Source: Alphaproteobacteria bacterium (GTDB lineage Bacteria > Pseudomonadota > Alphaproteobacteria > RF32 > CAG-239). From it: a stretch of DNA of 64,000 bases. The translations under genes and the position numbers were made by a program. The stretch spans positions 1 through 64,000 of the forward strand of contig JAFUSA010000023.1 in NCBI GenBank assembly GCA_017480745.1, given 5' to 3'. Of the stretch, positions 42,302 to 51,049 are shown piece by piece (positions within the stretch are counted from its first letter, which is position 1; every line of letters begins with the position of its first letter). The notes below the pieces were generated by a model that was given only the letters and a program-made list of their open reading frames with translations, made no database searches and had not been told where the DNA came from.

Positions 42302-43678
42302 ATGGTTAAAAAAACGACAATGTTTGTATGTCAAAACTGCGGTGCCGCTTATCACAAGTGGCAGGGCAAGTGTGATGCCTGTAATGAATGGAACAGCATT
42401 GTTGAAGAAGTCAGCCAAAATGATGGTTTTTCTAAAATCAACAACAAAAAAGAGGGACGTATAATTGATTTTGTTCCGCTCAAAGGTTCGGCACAAACAT
42501 ATAGTCGTATGCAAACTGGAATTAAGGAAATAGACCGCGTCAGCGGGGGTGGTTTAGTTCCAGGTTCGGTAATTTTAGTAGGCGGTGATCCCGGAATAGG
42601 TAAATCAACTTTATTGTTGCAGGTTTGTGCTAATTTGGCATTATCTAATCCGCAAGATTCTTGCTACTATATTTCCGGTGAAGAAGCCATTGATCAAGTG
42701 CGTATCAGGGCAAATCGCTTGGGACTCGCTGAAAGTCCGGTCAATTTGGCAAGTGCTACCGATGTTTTGAATATTATAACAACACTGGAAAAAACCGAAG
42801 CCAAAGTAGTGATTATTGATTCTATTCAAACAATGTATTTAGATGGGGTGGAATCAACCCCTGGCAGTGTCGGACAAGTCAGAGCCTGCGCCTATGAGCT
42901 GATTAAATTAGCAAAGCGTAAAGGGTTTGTGCTGTTTTTGGTTGGGCATGTAACAAAACAGGGAGAAATTGCCGGACCGCGTGTTTTAGAACATATGGTT
43001 GATACGGTGTTGTATTTTGAGGGCGAAAGAGGACATCATTTTCGCATTTTGCGCGCAGTGAAAAATCGCTATGGTGCGACTGATGAAATTGGCGTATTTG
43101 AAATGCAGGATAAAGGATTGGTTGAAGTGGAAAATCCGTCAGCACTGTTTTTGGCAGAAAGACAGGGTAACATCTCCGGTTCTTGTGTTTTTGCCGGTAT
43201 AGAAGGATCCCGCCCGTTATTGGTTGAAATTCAGGCCTTGGTAAGCCCAAGCGGATATTCAACTCCCAAAAGGGCTGTTGTCGGTTGGGATAGTAATCGA
43301 CTTTCTATGATTTTAGCAGTATTAGAAGCGCGTTGTGGTATTAATTTTAGTGCGCACGATGTTTATTTAAATATAGCCGGTGGCTTAAAAATAAGTGAAC
43401 CGGCGGCAGATTTGGCGGTGGCAATGGCGGTTATTTCCTCGCTGACAAACAAACCTTTACCGGCCGATATGGTAATATTCGGGGAAATCGGACTTTCCGG
43501 TGAAATACGTGCGGTTACACAAGTTAATTTGCGCTTAAAAGAGGCTCAAAAATTAGGTTTTGCAAGTGCAATTATTCCGCCGGCATTCGGTAAGGATAAA
43601 AAAGACAAAGGTAAAAATTATGAACTTTCCTGTTATGAAATCGGGCATGTTCAACGTTTAATTAATTGGTTTAATTAG
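42302..43678 (+). CDS. radA: DNA repair protein RadA (Sms)
   Basis: 458 aa. N-terminal C4 zinc finger (CQNCGAAYHKWQGKCDAC), RecA-like core with Walker A GGDPGIGKST, Walker B VVIIDSIQTM, the RadA-specific motif as KNRYG (43061-43075; KNRFG in most RadA proteins), and a C-terminal Lon-like domain (NIAGGLKISEPAADLAVAMA). It drives branch migration in recombination. The start ATG 42302 lies just after the mlaF stop. Confidence 0.97.
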   Translation: MVKKTTMFVCQNCGAAYHKWQGKCDACNEWNSIVEEVSQNDGFSKINNKKEGRIIDFVPLKGSAQTYSRMQTGIKEIDRVSGGGLVPGSVILVGGDPGIGKSTLLLQVCANLALSNPQDSCYYISGEEAIDQVRIRANRLGLAESPVNLASATDVLNIITTLEKTEAKVVIIDSIQTMYLDGVESTPGSVGQVRACAYELIKLAKRKGFVLFLVGHVTKQGEIAGPRVLEHMVDTVLYFEGERGHHFRILRAVKNRYGATDEIGVFEMQDKGLVEVENPSALFLAERQGNISGSCVFAGIEGSRPLLVEIQALVSPSGYSTPKRAVVGWDSNRLSMILAVLEARCGINFSAHDVYLNIAGGLKISEPAADLAVAMAVISSLTNKPLPADMVIFGEIGLSGEIRAVTQVNLRLKEAQKLGFASAIIPPAFGKDKKDKGKNYELSCYEIGHVQRLINWFN

Positions 43679-43690
43679 GAGCAACGAATT

Positions 43691-44626
43691 ATGGAACAAT
43701 TAAACAATTTGGATGTTACTTTTTTGATTATCATCGGTATTTCCGCATTAGTGGGAATTGCTCGCGGTATGACTAAAGAGATATTATCAATAACCGGCTG
43801 GGTTTTGGCCGCTGCCGCTGTTTTTTATATTGTCCCGCTGTTAAATCCTATGATGGAACAACATATTGCTTCCAAAATTTTGGCCAGCGTTGTATCTGGA
43901 ATGATTGTATTGATAGTGTTCAGCCTGATATGGGTGCTGACGGTAGATAAAATTGCTTCGGTGATTCGTCTTAGCAAATTGAGTTATTTGGATCGCTTGT
44001 TCGGTTTTATGTTTGGGGCGGCACGCGGAATTGTTATAGTTATTTTGGTGGCTCTGATGGTTAATACTCTTCTTCCGGAAGAGGCTAAAAAAGGGGTATT
44101 TGCCGAATCTCAATATTTTGAAATTGCCAGCCAAAATGCTGAACCGTTGAAGGAACTTATTCCGGAAAGTTGGATAGAAAGATTTAAGGCTAAAACTGAA
44201 AGTTTGGGTTTTGGTAATAAGGAACAAAAGAAAGAAAGTACGGAGGTCGCTACTGATGATGCAAAAGATGCTGATAAAAATAATAGCGCTGAAAGCAAAA
44301 CAGAGGAACAAAACCCGACAAAAGCCATTTCCGCCGTTCAAGAAGTGAAAGAAAATATTGAAAAAATAGGCAGTAATTTAGATGTTTTGCAACAAAGCGG
44401 TGAAGCCTTGTTTAATCAGTTAGCTCAGCCGAAAACATCGCAAGTAAACGATGAAAACGGCAATATTGTCAGTCAAGAATCCGCTTCGGATTTGGATATG
44501 TTGTTAGATGTTTTGGAAGATAATATGGTAGTAACCGATGAACAGACGGAAGAAATTAAATCCGAAACACAAAAAATCAACGATAAAATATTGGAAAAAT
44601 TAGATAATTCAGATATGGGACTGTGA
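43691..44626 (+). CDS. cvpA: CvpA-family membrane protein with long acidic tail
   Basis: 311 aa. The N-terminal 150 residues carry four membrane helices with DVTFLIIIGISALVGIARGMTKEILSITGW and SYLDRLFGFMFGAARGIVIV, the CvpA signature. Residues 165-311 are a Glu/Lys/Asp-rich extension, likely disordered or coiled, that is much longer than in E. coli CvpA. Role in the family: envelope homeostasis, colicin V production in E. coli. TAGGAG precedes the start. Confidence 0.88.
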   Translation: MEQLNNLDVTFLIIIGISALVGIARGMTKEILSITGWVLAAAAVFYIVPLLNPMMEQHIASKILASVVSGMIVLIVFSLIWVLTVDKIASVIRLSKLSYLDRLFGFMFGAARGIVIVILVALMVNTLLPEEAKKGVFAESQYFEIASQNAEPLKELIPESWIERFKAKTESLGFGNKEQKKESTEVATDDAKDADKNNSAESKTEEQNPTKAISAVQEVKENIEKIGSNLDVLQQSGEALFNQLAQPKTSQVNDENGNIVSQESASDLDMLLDVLEDNMVVTDEQTEEIKSETQKINDKILEKLDNSDMGL

Positions 44627-44650
44627 TTGCTTAATAGATTAAAGTATGAC

Positions 44651-44687
44651 TGCCGGCGTTTTTCACAAACGCCGACAGAGCTTTTTC
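44651..44687 (+). terminator. intrinsic terminator after cvpA
   Basis: TGCCGGCGTTT (44651-44661) pairs with AAACGCCGACA (44667-44677), one mismatch, followed by a T run. Confidence 0.8.
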
Positions 44688-44764
44688 CACACCTATTTAA
44701 TTCTTAAAATTACACAAATTAAACATTTTTTTACAAAAAATATCACAAATCATAAAAAAAGTGC

Positions 44765-44792
44765 TTGCAAAATACAAAAAAAAGTGTATACA
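44765..44792 (+). promoter_or_regulatory. promoter of rpmF-plsX-fabH
   Basis: TTGCAA (44765-44770), 16-base spacer, TATACA (44787-44792). The 5' leader of about 110 bases to rpmF shows no clear structure. Confidence 0.55.
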
Positions 44793-44907
44793 GGCAATAA
44801 ATCATTCGTAACTGTAATTTTTATCTTGCTTTTTTAGTAAAGATATGTTAGAGCTAACGGCGAATGTTTGTGTTAATAATATGTAACTAAATGAAATAGA
44901 GGGAAAA

Positions 44908-45093
44908 ATGGCTACACCAAAGAAAAAAGTATCTAAGTCACGCCGCGATATGCGTCGTTCTCATGACGCGTTAACTCCTAACGCATACCAAGAATGCCCG
45001 AACTGCGGCGAATTGAAAAGACCTCATCATGTTTGTCCGAAATGTGGTCAATATGATGGCAAAGAAGTTATTGCCGATAAAGAAGCAAAATAG
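44908..45093 (+). CDS. rpmF: 50S ribosomal protein L32
   Basis: 61 aa. [22 protein letters not shown] at the N-terminus and a C4 zinc motif [27 protein letters not shown] precedes the start. It leads the classic rpmF-plsX-fabH order, but yceD is located elsewhere (13140). Confidence 0.98.
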   Translation: MATPKKKVSKSRRDMRRSHDALTPNAYQECPNCGELKRPHHVCPKCGQYDGKEVIADKEAK

Positions 45094-45122
45094 CCCTTTA
45101 AATTAACTGGACGGAGCGGGTT

Positions 45123-46175
45123 TTGTCTGATAATAATCTGGTTATATCGGTGGATGCGATGGGGGGAGATAATTCCCCTCGTGTCGTAGTTGAAGGGATA
45201 CATATCGCACACAAAAAGAACCCCGATATTAATTTTATTCTGTTCGGCGATGAGGTTAAAGTTGCCGAAGAAATGAAACGTTTTCCAAAACTAAAAGACT
45301 TTTGCCGTGTTGTGCATACAGATGAATATGTGCATAATGAAGATAAACCTTCACAGGTTATCCGCAACAAAAACACAAGTATGTATATGGCAATAGACGC
45401 TGTGCGCAGAGGTGATGCTGCGGCGGTTATTTCCGCCGGCAATACAGGTGCGTTGATGGCTATATCCAAGATGATTTTGAAAACAATTCAAAAGATACAT
45501 CGCCCGGCTATTTGCACAAATATTCCACATAAAAACGGAATGTGCGTTATGCTTGATTTGGGCGCAAATACCGAGTGCAGTGCCGTTAATTTGGCTGAGT
45601 TTGCCATTATCGGCAATATTTTGGCGCGCCACAGTTTGGAAATTGAGCGTCCGCGAATCGCCCTTTTGAATATAGGTGCGGAAGAAATGAAAGGGCGTGA
45701 AGAAATCCATCAGGCAGCCAAAATGATAAAGAATACTCATTTGGATTTGAATTTTATCGGCTATATTGAACCTCATCAAATCAGCGAGGGGTATGCCGAC
45801 GTTATTGTTTCTGACGGTTTTACCGGCAACATAGCTTTAAAAACTATGGAAGGGACGGCTAAATTGGTTTCCGGGTTATTAAAAAGTTCTATAAAGAATT
45901 CGGTTTTGGCAAAGTTAGGATTGCCGTTTTTATTGCCGGTAATTTGGAATATGAAAAAAACTATGGATCCGCGTAAGTATAACGGTGCTATGTTTGTCGG
46001 CCTAAATGGCTTATCTGTTAAAAGTCACGGCGGAACTGATGCTATAGGTTATTCTTATGCTATTGATAATGCGTCCAAATTAGTTCGTCAAAACTTTGTG
46101 CAGACCATTCGTGAAGAAGTTGAACATGTTGATTTAGATGAATTATCGCAGGAAATATTATATGATGTCTATTAG
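45123..46175 (+). CDS. plsX: phosphate acyltransferase PlsX
   Basis: 350 aa from a TTG start with GGAG eight bases upstream. SVDAMGGDNSPRVVVEGI, ISAGNTGALMA, LDLGANTECSAVNLAEFA, and HGGTDAIGYSYAI are typical. PlsX makes acyl-phosphate from acyl-ACP for phospholipid synthesis. The fabH start overlaps its 3' end by 14 bases. Confidence 0.96.
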   Translation: MSDNNLVISVDAMGGDNSPRVVVEGIHIAHKKNPDINFILFGDEVKVAEEMKRFPKLKDFCRVVHTDEYVHNEDKPSQVIRNKNTSMYMAIDAVRRGDAAAVISAGNTGALMAISKMILKTIQKIHRPAICTNIPHKNGMCVMLDLGANTECSAVNLAEFAIIGNILARHSLEIERPRIALLNIGAEEMKGREEIHQAAKMIKNTHLDLNFIGYIEPHQISEGYADVIVSDGFTGNIALKTMEGTAKLVSGLLKSSIKNSVLAKLGLPFLLPVIWNMKKTMDPRKYNGAMFVGLNGLSVKSHGGTDAIGYSYAIDNASKLVRQNFVQTIREEVEHVDLDELSQEILYDVY

Positions 46176-47139
46176 AAGTGAAATGATAGGATTCGGCCAC
46201 TATTTGCCGGCAAAAGTTTTAACCAATGATGATTTATCTGAAATGGTGGAAACTAATGATGAATGGATTCGCACCAGAACAGGTATATGTCAGCGTCATA
46301 TAGCCGAAAATGAAACAACCTCGGTAATTGCTGGAAAAGCGGCGATTATGGCTTTGCAGAATGCCAAAGTTGCTCCTCAGGATGTAGATTTACTTATTTT
46401 GGCAACGGTTACTCCGGATAATACAACGCCGGCATGTTCCGTTAAAATCGCTCGTGATTTGGGTTTAAGGGTCGGAGTTCCCGCCTTTGATATTTCAGCG
46501 GCCTGTTCCGGATTTGTGTATGCGCTTACCTTGGCCGATAACATGATCCGCTTGGGACAAGTTAAAACAGCAGTTGTTATTGGAGCAGAATGCTTGTCCA
46601 AAATTGTGGATTGGACAGACCGAAATACTTGCGTTTTGTTCGGAGACGGTGCCGGAGCAGTTGTATTGCGTGCCGGAGATGGTGTTGGAAATAGTGCTGA
46701 TACCGGTGTTTTAAGCACTTGCATATATGCTGATGGTACCCAATATGACAACTTAAAAACAACCGGAGGTGTTTCGTCTACCCAAAATTCCGGCTTTGTT
46801 GCCATGAATGGCAAAGAAGTATTTAAACATGCAGTGGTAAGTTTGTCCGAAGCAGCAGAAAATGCTTTGGATAAAGCAGGGTTAAGCAAAAGCGATGTAG
46901 ATTGGCTTATTCCGCATCAGGCAAATATTCGCATTATAGAAAGTGTTGGTGAACGTTTGGGCTTACCTGAGGAAAAAGTTATAGTAACTGTGGATCATCA
47001 TGGTAATACTTCGGCAGCGTCTATTCCGTTGGCTCTATCGGAAAATATTGAGGCCGGTCGTTTACACAAAGGTGATGTGGTGGTTTTAACTGCAATGGGA
47101 GCCGGTTTTACTTGGGGTGGCGCAGTTGTACGCTTATAA
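46162..47139 (+). CDS. fabH: beta-ketoacyl-ACP synthase III
   Basis: 325 aa. Catalytic triad in context: Cys in DISAACSGFVYAL, His in WLIPHQANIRI and Asn in HHGNTSAASIPLAL. It starts fatty acid chains by condensing acetyl-CoA with malonyl-ACP. AGGAAATATT upstream supports ATG 46162, overlapping plsX. Confidence 0.97.
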   Translation: MMSIRSEMIGFGHYLPAKVLTNDDLSEMVETNDEWIRTRTGICQRHIAENETTSVIAGKAAIMALQNAKVAPQDVDLLILATVTPDNTTPACSVKIARDLGLRVGVPAFDISAACSGFVYALTLADNMIRLGQVKTAVVIGAECLSKIVDWTDRNTCVLFGDGAGAVVLRAGDGVGNSADTGVLSTCIYADGTQYDNLKTTGGVSSTQNSGFVAMNGKEVFKHAVVSLSEAAENALDKAGLSKSDVDWLIPHQANIRIIESVGERLGLPEEKVIVTVDHHGNTSAASIPLALSENIEAGRLHKGDVVVLTAMGAGFTWGGAVVRL

Positions 47140-47153
47140 TACGGGAGAAAATT

Positions 47154-47456
47154 ATGGAAGAGAAAAAAATTGAAATAGAAGAAATCAGAGAAGGAACAAC
47201 TTTAATTTGCAAGCTCTCCGGTTGGTTAGATCCTAACACTTCGCCGGAATTTGTTGCCCGAGTTGATGTAGAGGGCGTTAAATCACTGGTATTTGACCTG
47301 CAAAATGTTGAATATGTTTTTTCTGCCGGCATCAGAGCTTTTTTAATTTTTCAGCGCAAAATGGAGGCTCAGGGAGGCACTATGAAATTGGTCAACGTTT
47401 CGGATTTTATTCGCTCCATTTTTGATTATGCCGGTCTTGCGGCATTTATAGAATAA
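47154..47456 (+). CDS. STAS-domain anti-sigma factor antagonist-like protein
   Basis: 100 aa, a single STAS domain: TTLICKLSGWLDPNTSPEF, SLVFDLQNVEYVFSAGIRAFLIFQRKM. The phosphorylatable Ser of SpoIIAA/RsbV proteins sits in the FSAG motif. ATG 47154 follows GGGAGAAAATT. The gene is followed within four bases by a fused phosphatase/kinase, giving a compact partner-switching module; no sigma factor gene is adjacent. Confidence 0.88.
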   Translation: MEEKKIEIEEIREGTTLICKLSGWLDPNTSPEFVARVDVEGVKSLVFDLQNVEYVFSAGIRAFLIFQRKMEAQGGTMKLVNVSDFIRSIFDYAGLAAFIE

Positions 47457-47459
47457 CTA

Positions 47460-49802
47460 ATGATAAATGCTTTTAATTTATGGTTTAGTCGCCAATCTCT
47501 GGTTCAAAAACTAAGCTGGAGTATATTGAGTTGTGTGTTCTTCGGCTTTTTAGCTTTGGTATCGTTTATATCCGAACATTCAGAGCATATTATTAAATCG
47601 CAGTTAGATTCCTTAGCGCAAAAAAATGTGCAAAATTATGTTGCTGAAATATCCGGATTAGCGGCAGATACGGAAAAAATTGTTTTAAACACGCGCAATT
47701 CTCTCAATCAAATCAGCGAAAATGATGTAGATTCCATAAAGTTATTACTGACCTCAGCTCTTAAATCAAGTACAAGTTCAAGTTCAAGTTTCAATTTTAA
47801 TGATGCATGGATTTATTTTTTCGCGGAAGATGAAGTTGCAAAAGGCACTTTATATGTGAGTAAATACCATGATTACAGCATAGGATTTTCTGCTGAAAAA
47901 ATAGATAATTTTTATGCTCATTTTCCGTGGTTTAAAGAAGTTCCGAAAGAAGAAAAAATTTATTGGTCCGAACCTTATATTGATCAGGAAACAGGTCGCA
48001 CGGTAATTACATGCTTATTGCCATTTATGTTTAAGAACAGCACAATTTTGAACGGCTTAGCCGCCATATCAGTTGATTTAACTAATATTCAAGACAACAT
48101 AAGCAAATTTTCATTCAATGAAAAAGGGAAATTATTACTCATATCTCGCTCAGGTCTTTATGTTACTTACCCAGATCCTGGTATTGCTTTGCATACCACC
48201 ATATTTGAGCTTGCTGAACAGTTGAATTTGCCCAAACTGAGTGCGCTTGGCAAAGATGTATTGTCCGGTCATTCCGGAATGATGAATATTGCCGTTGATG
48301 TAAAGGATTTTAATGGTAATGCCGTATTTTTCTATGCTCCTGTACCACAGCTTAAATGGGGAATTTTTTTGATTTATTCGGCCGAACAGTTTTTCTTCCC
48401 TTTACATAAATTCAGAAGTGCCATCATGCTTGCTCTATTATCTGGGTTGTTAATTTTATTTTCCATAATAAGCTGGATTTGCCACTATTCTACACGTCCA
48501 TTGTTGCAACTGAGCAAAATTGCCGAGCATTACGGACAGGGAAATTTTTTAGAAGATTTTCCGGAAATTAAATCGGCTGATGAAATAGGAATTTTATCGC
48601 GCACACTCTCAAATATGCGAACCAATTTGCTTGACTATATTGAAAAGGAAAAAAACGCGGCTTCGGAAAAGCAGCGTTCACAAAGTGAACTTGAAATTGC
48701 CAAACAAATACAAAAATCGGCACTTTCTGTTGATTATCCTCAGCATAAAGCTTTTCAAATATGTTCGTTTATGGAACCAGCTCGGCAAGTTGGTGGAGAT
48801 TTCTATGATTTTTTCTTTATTGACAAAAATAAGTTTGCCATAGTTATTGCAGATGTTTCTGGCAAAGGGATACCAGCGGCCTTATTTATGATGAAAACGC
48901 AAGCATTGATTAAAAGTATTGCAAAACAAGAAAAGTCGGCTTCCGAAGTATTTTATAAAGTCAATAACGAATTATATATCGGCAATGATACTTGCATGTT
49001 TGTTTCGGCATTTATGGCGGTAATTGATTTAGAACGCGGAATTATGGAATATGTGAATGCCGGACATACTCCACCGTTTTTGGATAGTGGGAATGGTTAT
49101 AAAATAATGTCGCCCGATAAAAATGTATTATTAGGAATTTATAAAGACGCCCGTTTTACTTCCGGTAGTTTGCAGTTACAATCAGGCAACCGTGTCTTTT
49201 TATACACTGATGGCGTAACAGAGGCTGAAAATGTTAAAACACATTTTTATGGAGAAAACAGATTAAGCAAAATTTTGCTCCAAAAATCAACCACCCCAAG
49301 TGAAACTATATCCTTAGTGATAAAAGACATTAAAAAATTTGTAAAAAACAACGAGCAGTCTGATGACATTACAATGCTTGAATTTTTATACACAGGGAAT
49401 TCCGCAAACGGATTAACGGTTGAAGCAAATAATTTGTGTTTGCCGGAAGTGTTAAATTACATTCGCAAGGATATGTCGGCGGAAAATATTGCAACAGAAA
49501 AGCAAAACAATATGATTGTGGCTGCGGAAGAAATATTCTCCAATATTGCACAATACGCATACAAAGACAACGGCAAGGTGGATATTATAACCGCGATTGA
49601 AAACGGATATTATACTATAACTTTTAAAGATTCCGGCAAACATTATAATCCGCTCAAACATAAAGATATGGATTTAAGTTTGCCACCGGAAGAGCGTCCT
49701 ATCGGCGGTTTGGGAATTATATTGATTAAAAAAATGACTGATTTACAGAGCTACAGTTATGCAAATCAGCAGAATATTTTTAAAGTGGGGATAAAAATAT
49801 AA
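47460..49802 (+). CDS. membrane sensor with SpoIIE phosphatase and HATPase kinase domains
   Basis: 780 aa. Order: membrane helix (about 18-38), periplasmic Cache-like sensor (about 40-300; WIYFFAEDE, PYIDQETGRTVITC, FFYAPVPQLKWGIFLIY), second helix (about 320-342), HAMP (about 343-395; TRPLLQLSKIAEHYGQG), PP2C/SpoIIE domain (RQVGGDFYDFF, VIADVSGKGIPAALFM, LYTDGVTEAEN, SDDITML) and a C-terminal RsbW-like ATPase (VAAEEIFSNIAQYAY, FKDSGKHYNP, GGLGIILIK). Phosphatase and kinase for the neighbouring STAS protein appear fused in one chain, so an external signal could set STAS phosphorylation both ways. Confidence 0.9.
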   Translation: MINAFNLWFSRQSLVQKLSWSILSCVFFGFLALVSFISEHSEHIIKSQLDSLAQKNVQNYVAEISGLAADTEKIVLNTRNSLNQISENDVDSIKLLLTSALKSSTSSSSSFNFNDAWIYFFAEDEVAKGTLYVSKYHDYSIGFSAEKIDNFYAHFPWFKEVPKEEKIYWSEPYIDQETGRTVITCLLPFMFKNSTILNGLAAISVDLTNIQDNISKFSFNEKGKLLLISRSGLYVTYPDPGIALHTTIFELAEQLNLPKLSALGKDVLSGHSGMMNIAVDVKDFNGNAVFFYAPVPQLKWGIFLIYSAEQFFFPLHKFRSAIMLALLSGLLILFSIISWICHYSTRPLLQLSKIAEHYGQGNFLEDFPEIKSADEIGILSRTLSNMRTNLLDYIEKEKNAASEKQRSQSELEIAKQIQKSALSVDYPQHKAFQICSFMEPARQVGGDFYDFFFIDKNKFAIVIADVSGKGIPAALFMMKTQALIKSIAKQEKSASEVFYKVNNELYIGNDTCMFVSAFMAVIDLERGIMEYVNAGHTPPFLDSGNGYKIMSPDKNVLLGIYKDARFTSGSLQLQSGNRVFLYTDGVTEAENVKTHFYGENRLSKILLQKSTTPSETISLVIKDIKKFVKNNEQSDDITMLEFLYTGNSANGLTVEANNLCLPEVLNYIRKDMSAENIATEKQNNMIVAAEEIFSNIAQYAYKDNGKVDIITAIENGYYTITFKDSGKHYNPLKHKDMDLSLPPEERPIGGLGIILIKKMTDLQSYSYANQQNIFKVGIKI

Positions 49803-49807
49803 ATTAA

Positions 49808-49842
49808 ATGCCGGCGCTTGTGAGGAACGCCGGCGGATTTGC
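49808..49842 (+). terminator. GCCGGCG-type hairpin after the sensor gene
   Basis: GCCGGCG (49810-49816) and CGCCGGC (49828-49834); the T run is weak, so termination efficiency is uncertain. Confidence 0.55.
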
Positions 49843-49928
49843 TGTAAATTATTTCAAAATGCGATTGATTTTACCTAAAAGCAATGCTTACGCCAATGTC
49901 GAGCCAAAAGTATTATTGTTGTTATGGC

Positions 49929-50696
49929 TTAACAACCGCCTTTTTCTACGCTACAACTTTCTAAATAATTTTTCCAATACTCACTTGATGGATCTATACC
50001 GATGCGTAACGTAAAATGTAGTACACTATCACGTGTTCCATCTGAGCAAGCCATAGTTGCATCATAAACATTAAATTGTGTCTGAACATATGCGACAATA
50101 TCAATTTTAGAAATTTCTACAATCACATTATCAGCAATATTGCTCCAATCCCGCGAAGCCAGTTCAATACACGCTTCCTCATTATCTACGATATCGTAAT
50201 TTATTTCGAACGCCTGATTATCTCTGTTTTTGGCTTTATCTACTGGACTTAAATCAACCCCACCACCAAAAGGATTGGTAATAGACATAATCTTACCATC
50301 AGTTACGGTAATCATTTCATCAGGGAATATTTTGGCTTTTTTAACTATCGGACAGCCATTGGCAGCATAGGTAGGTCTTCCGTTTGCATCAACGCCGGAA
50401 GCACCCATGCAACCGGAGGCGGGGCAATTATATCCACCACAATACACCCCGATATAATTCTTCTGTGGTCCCCAAAAGGCACGCACATTGCCGGCAATGA
50501 GAGTTATTTGCTCAATGGTTTTGTTGATTCTATATTTTTGCATCGCTTTCGAATATCCGGCGATTCCGCCAACAGAGAGAACGCCAATTATAGCAAGAAC
50601 TCCCAACATCTCAATCATTGAGCGTCCGCTCTGCACGCTTTTCGTCATTGCGAGCGCAGCGTGGCAATCATTGTTTTTTATTTCAAAGTTTCTCAT
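49929..50696 (-). CDS. type IV prepilin-like protein (cassette 4)
   Basis: 255 aa. Leader peptide of 24 residues (G24-R25, Glu at +5) containing CHAALAMTK, encoded by a 27-bp sequence also present in cassette 6. The mature part shares GPQKNYIGVYC, ASGCMGASGV, NGCPIVKKAKIFPDEM and SITNPFGGGVDL with cassette 3, with extra Cys pairs; the last 90 residues differ. EEACIEL, the DW motif and the late Cys remain. Class 1 leader RNA and AAAGGAAG ribosome binding site upstream. Confidence 0.86.
   Translation of the reverse strand: MRNFEIKNNDCHAALAMTKSVQSGRSMIEMLGVLAIIGVLSVGGIAGYSKAMQKYRINKTIEQITLIAGNVRAFWGPQKNYIGVYCGGYNCPASGCMGASGVDANGRPTYAANGCPIVKKAKIFPDEMITVTDGKIMSITNPFGGGVDLSPVDKAKNRDNQAFEINYDIVDNEEACIELASRDWSNIADNVIVEISKIDIVAYVQTQFNVYDATMACSDGTRDSVLHFTLRIGIDPSSEYWKNYLESCSVEKGGC
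50643..50669 (-). repeat. 27-bp repeat within the prepilin 4 leader peptide
   Basis: Identical over 27 bases to 60952-60978 in prepilin cassette 6, in the same frame and position. Its ATTGCGAGCG...GTGGCAAT core is an imperfect palindrome of a kind I recall as a dispersed repeat in Rickettsia and other bacteria. Confidence 0.7.
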
Positions 50697-50730
50697 AGTA
50701 AACTTCCTTTCACTTAATTAAAATACACAT

Positions 50731-50902
50731 AAAACAATACCGCCCTTATGAGGCGGCCGGAAGTTCGAAACTACTTTTCACTGAATAGTGTTGTGTATTA
50801 AGATTTATTCCACAACCCTCCGGCCAACACCGGAAAACATAACGCTCTTTAAAAGCGAGTGAAAAAGAGGTTTCGACACCTCAGACAAGTTACCTCATCT
50901 TG
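50731..50902 (-). ncRNA. structured leader RNA, class 1, copy I
   Basis: On the - strand: AGAUGAG-GUAA-CUUGUCU hairpin; GAGGU/ACCUC hairpin whose loop segment UCGAAAC (50876-50870) is complementary to GUUUCGA (50771-50765); UUUUCACU (50865-50858) with AGUGAAAA (50782-50775); CGCU/AGCG hairpin; conserved UUUUCCGGU...GGCCGGAG hairpin; GUUGUG (50816-50811) with CACAAC (50795-50790); terminator CCGCC/GGCGG (50740-50756) and U run. All helices are intact. Confidence 0.82.
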
Positions 50903-50907
50903 TGTTT

Positions 50908-50935
50908 ATATTATCACAAAAAATATAAAAGTCAA
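50908..50935 (-). promoter_or_regulatory. promoter of leader RNA I and prepilin cassette 4
   Basis: On the - strand: TTGACT (50935-50930), 16-base spacer, TAATAT (50913-50908). Confidence 0.75.
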
Positions 50936-50997
50936 ATATTTTTTATAAAGAGATGCAAAATACTCAATATTAAAAGGTGTTTTTTGTCAAAAAAAAC

Positions 50998-51026
50998 TGG
51001 ACAAATGTTTTTTTGTATGCTATACT
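50998..51026 (+). promoter_or_regulatory. promoter of the 731-aa gene
   Basis: TGGACA (50998-51003), 17-base spacer, TATACT (51021-51026) with an extended TGC, the same TGCTATACT as before the Cys-rich gene. Confidence 0.65.
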
Positions 51027-51049
51027 GACAAAATAGGAAAGGAACAGAT

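Noticed and set aside
38550-49842. CRISPR or REP-like array from the recurrent GCCGGCG hairpins
   Set aside because: They occur singly at gene ends with T-rich tails and fit intrinsic terminators; no spacer-repeat order exists.
37980-50480. Prepilins 3 and 4 as an assembly duplication
   Set aside because: Their C-terminal parts, leader peptides, leader RNA helices and flanking genes differ, so they are true paralogues.
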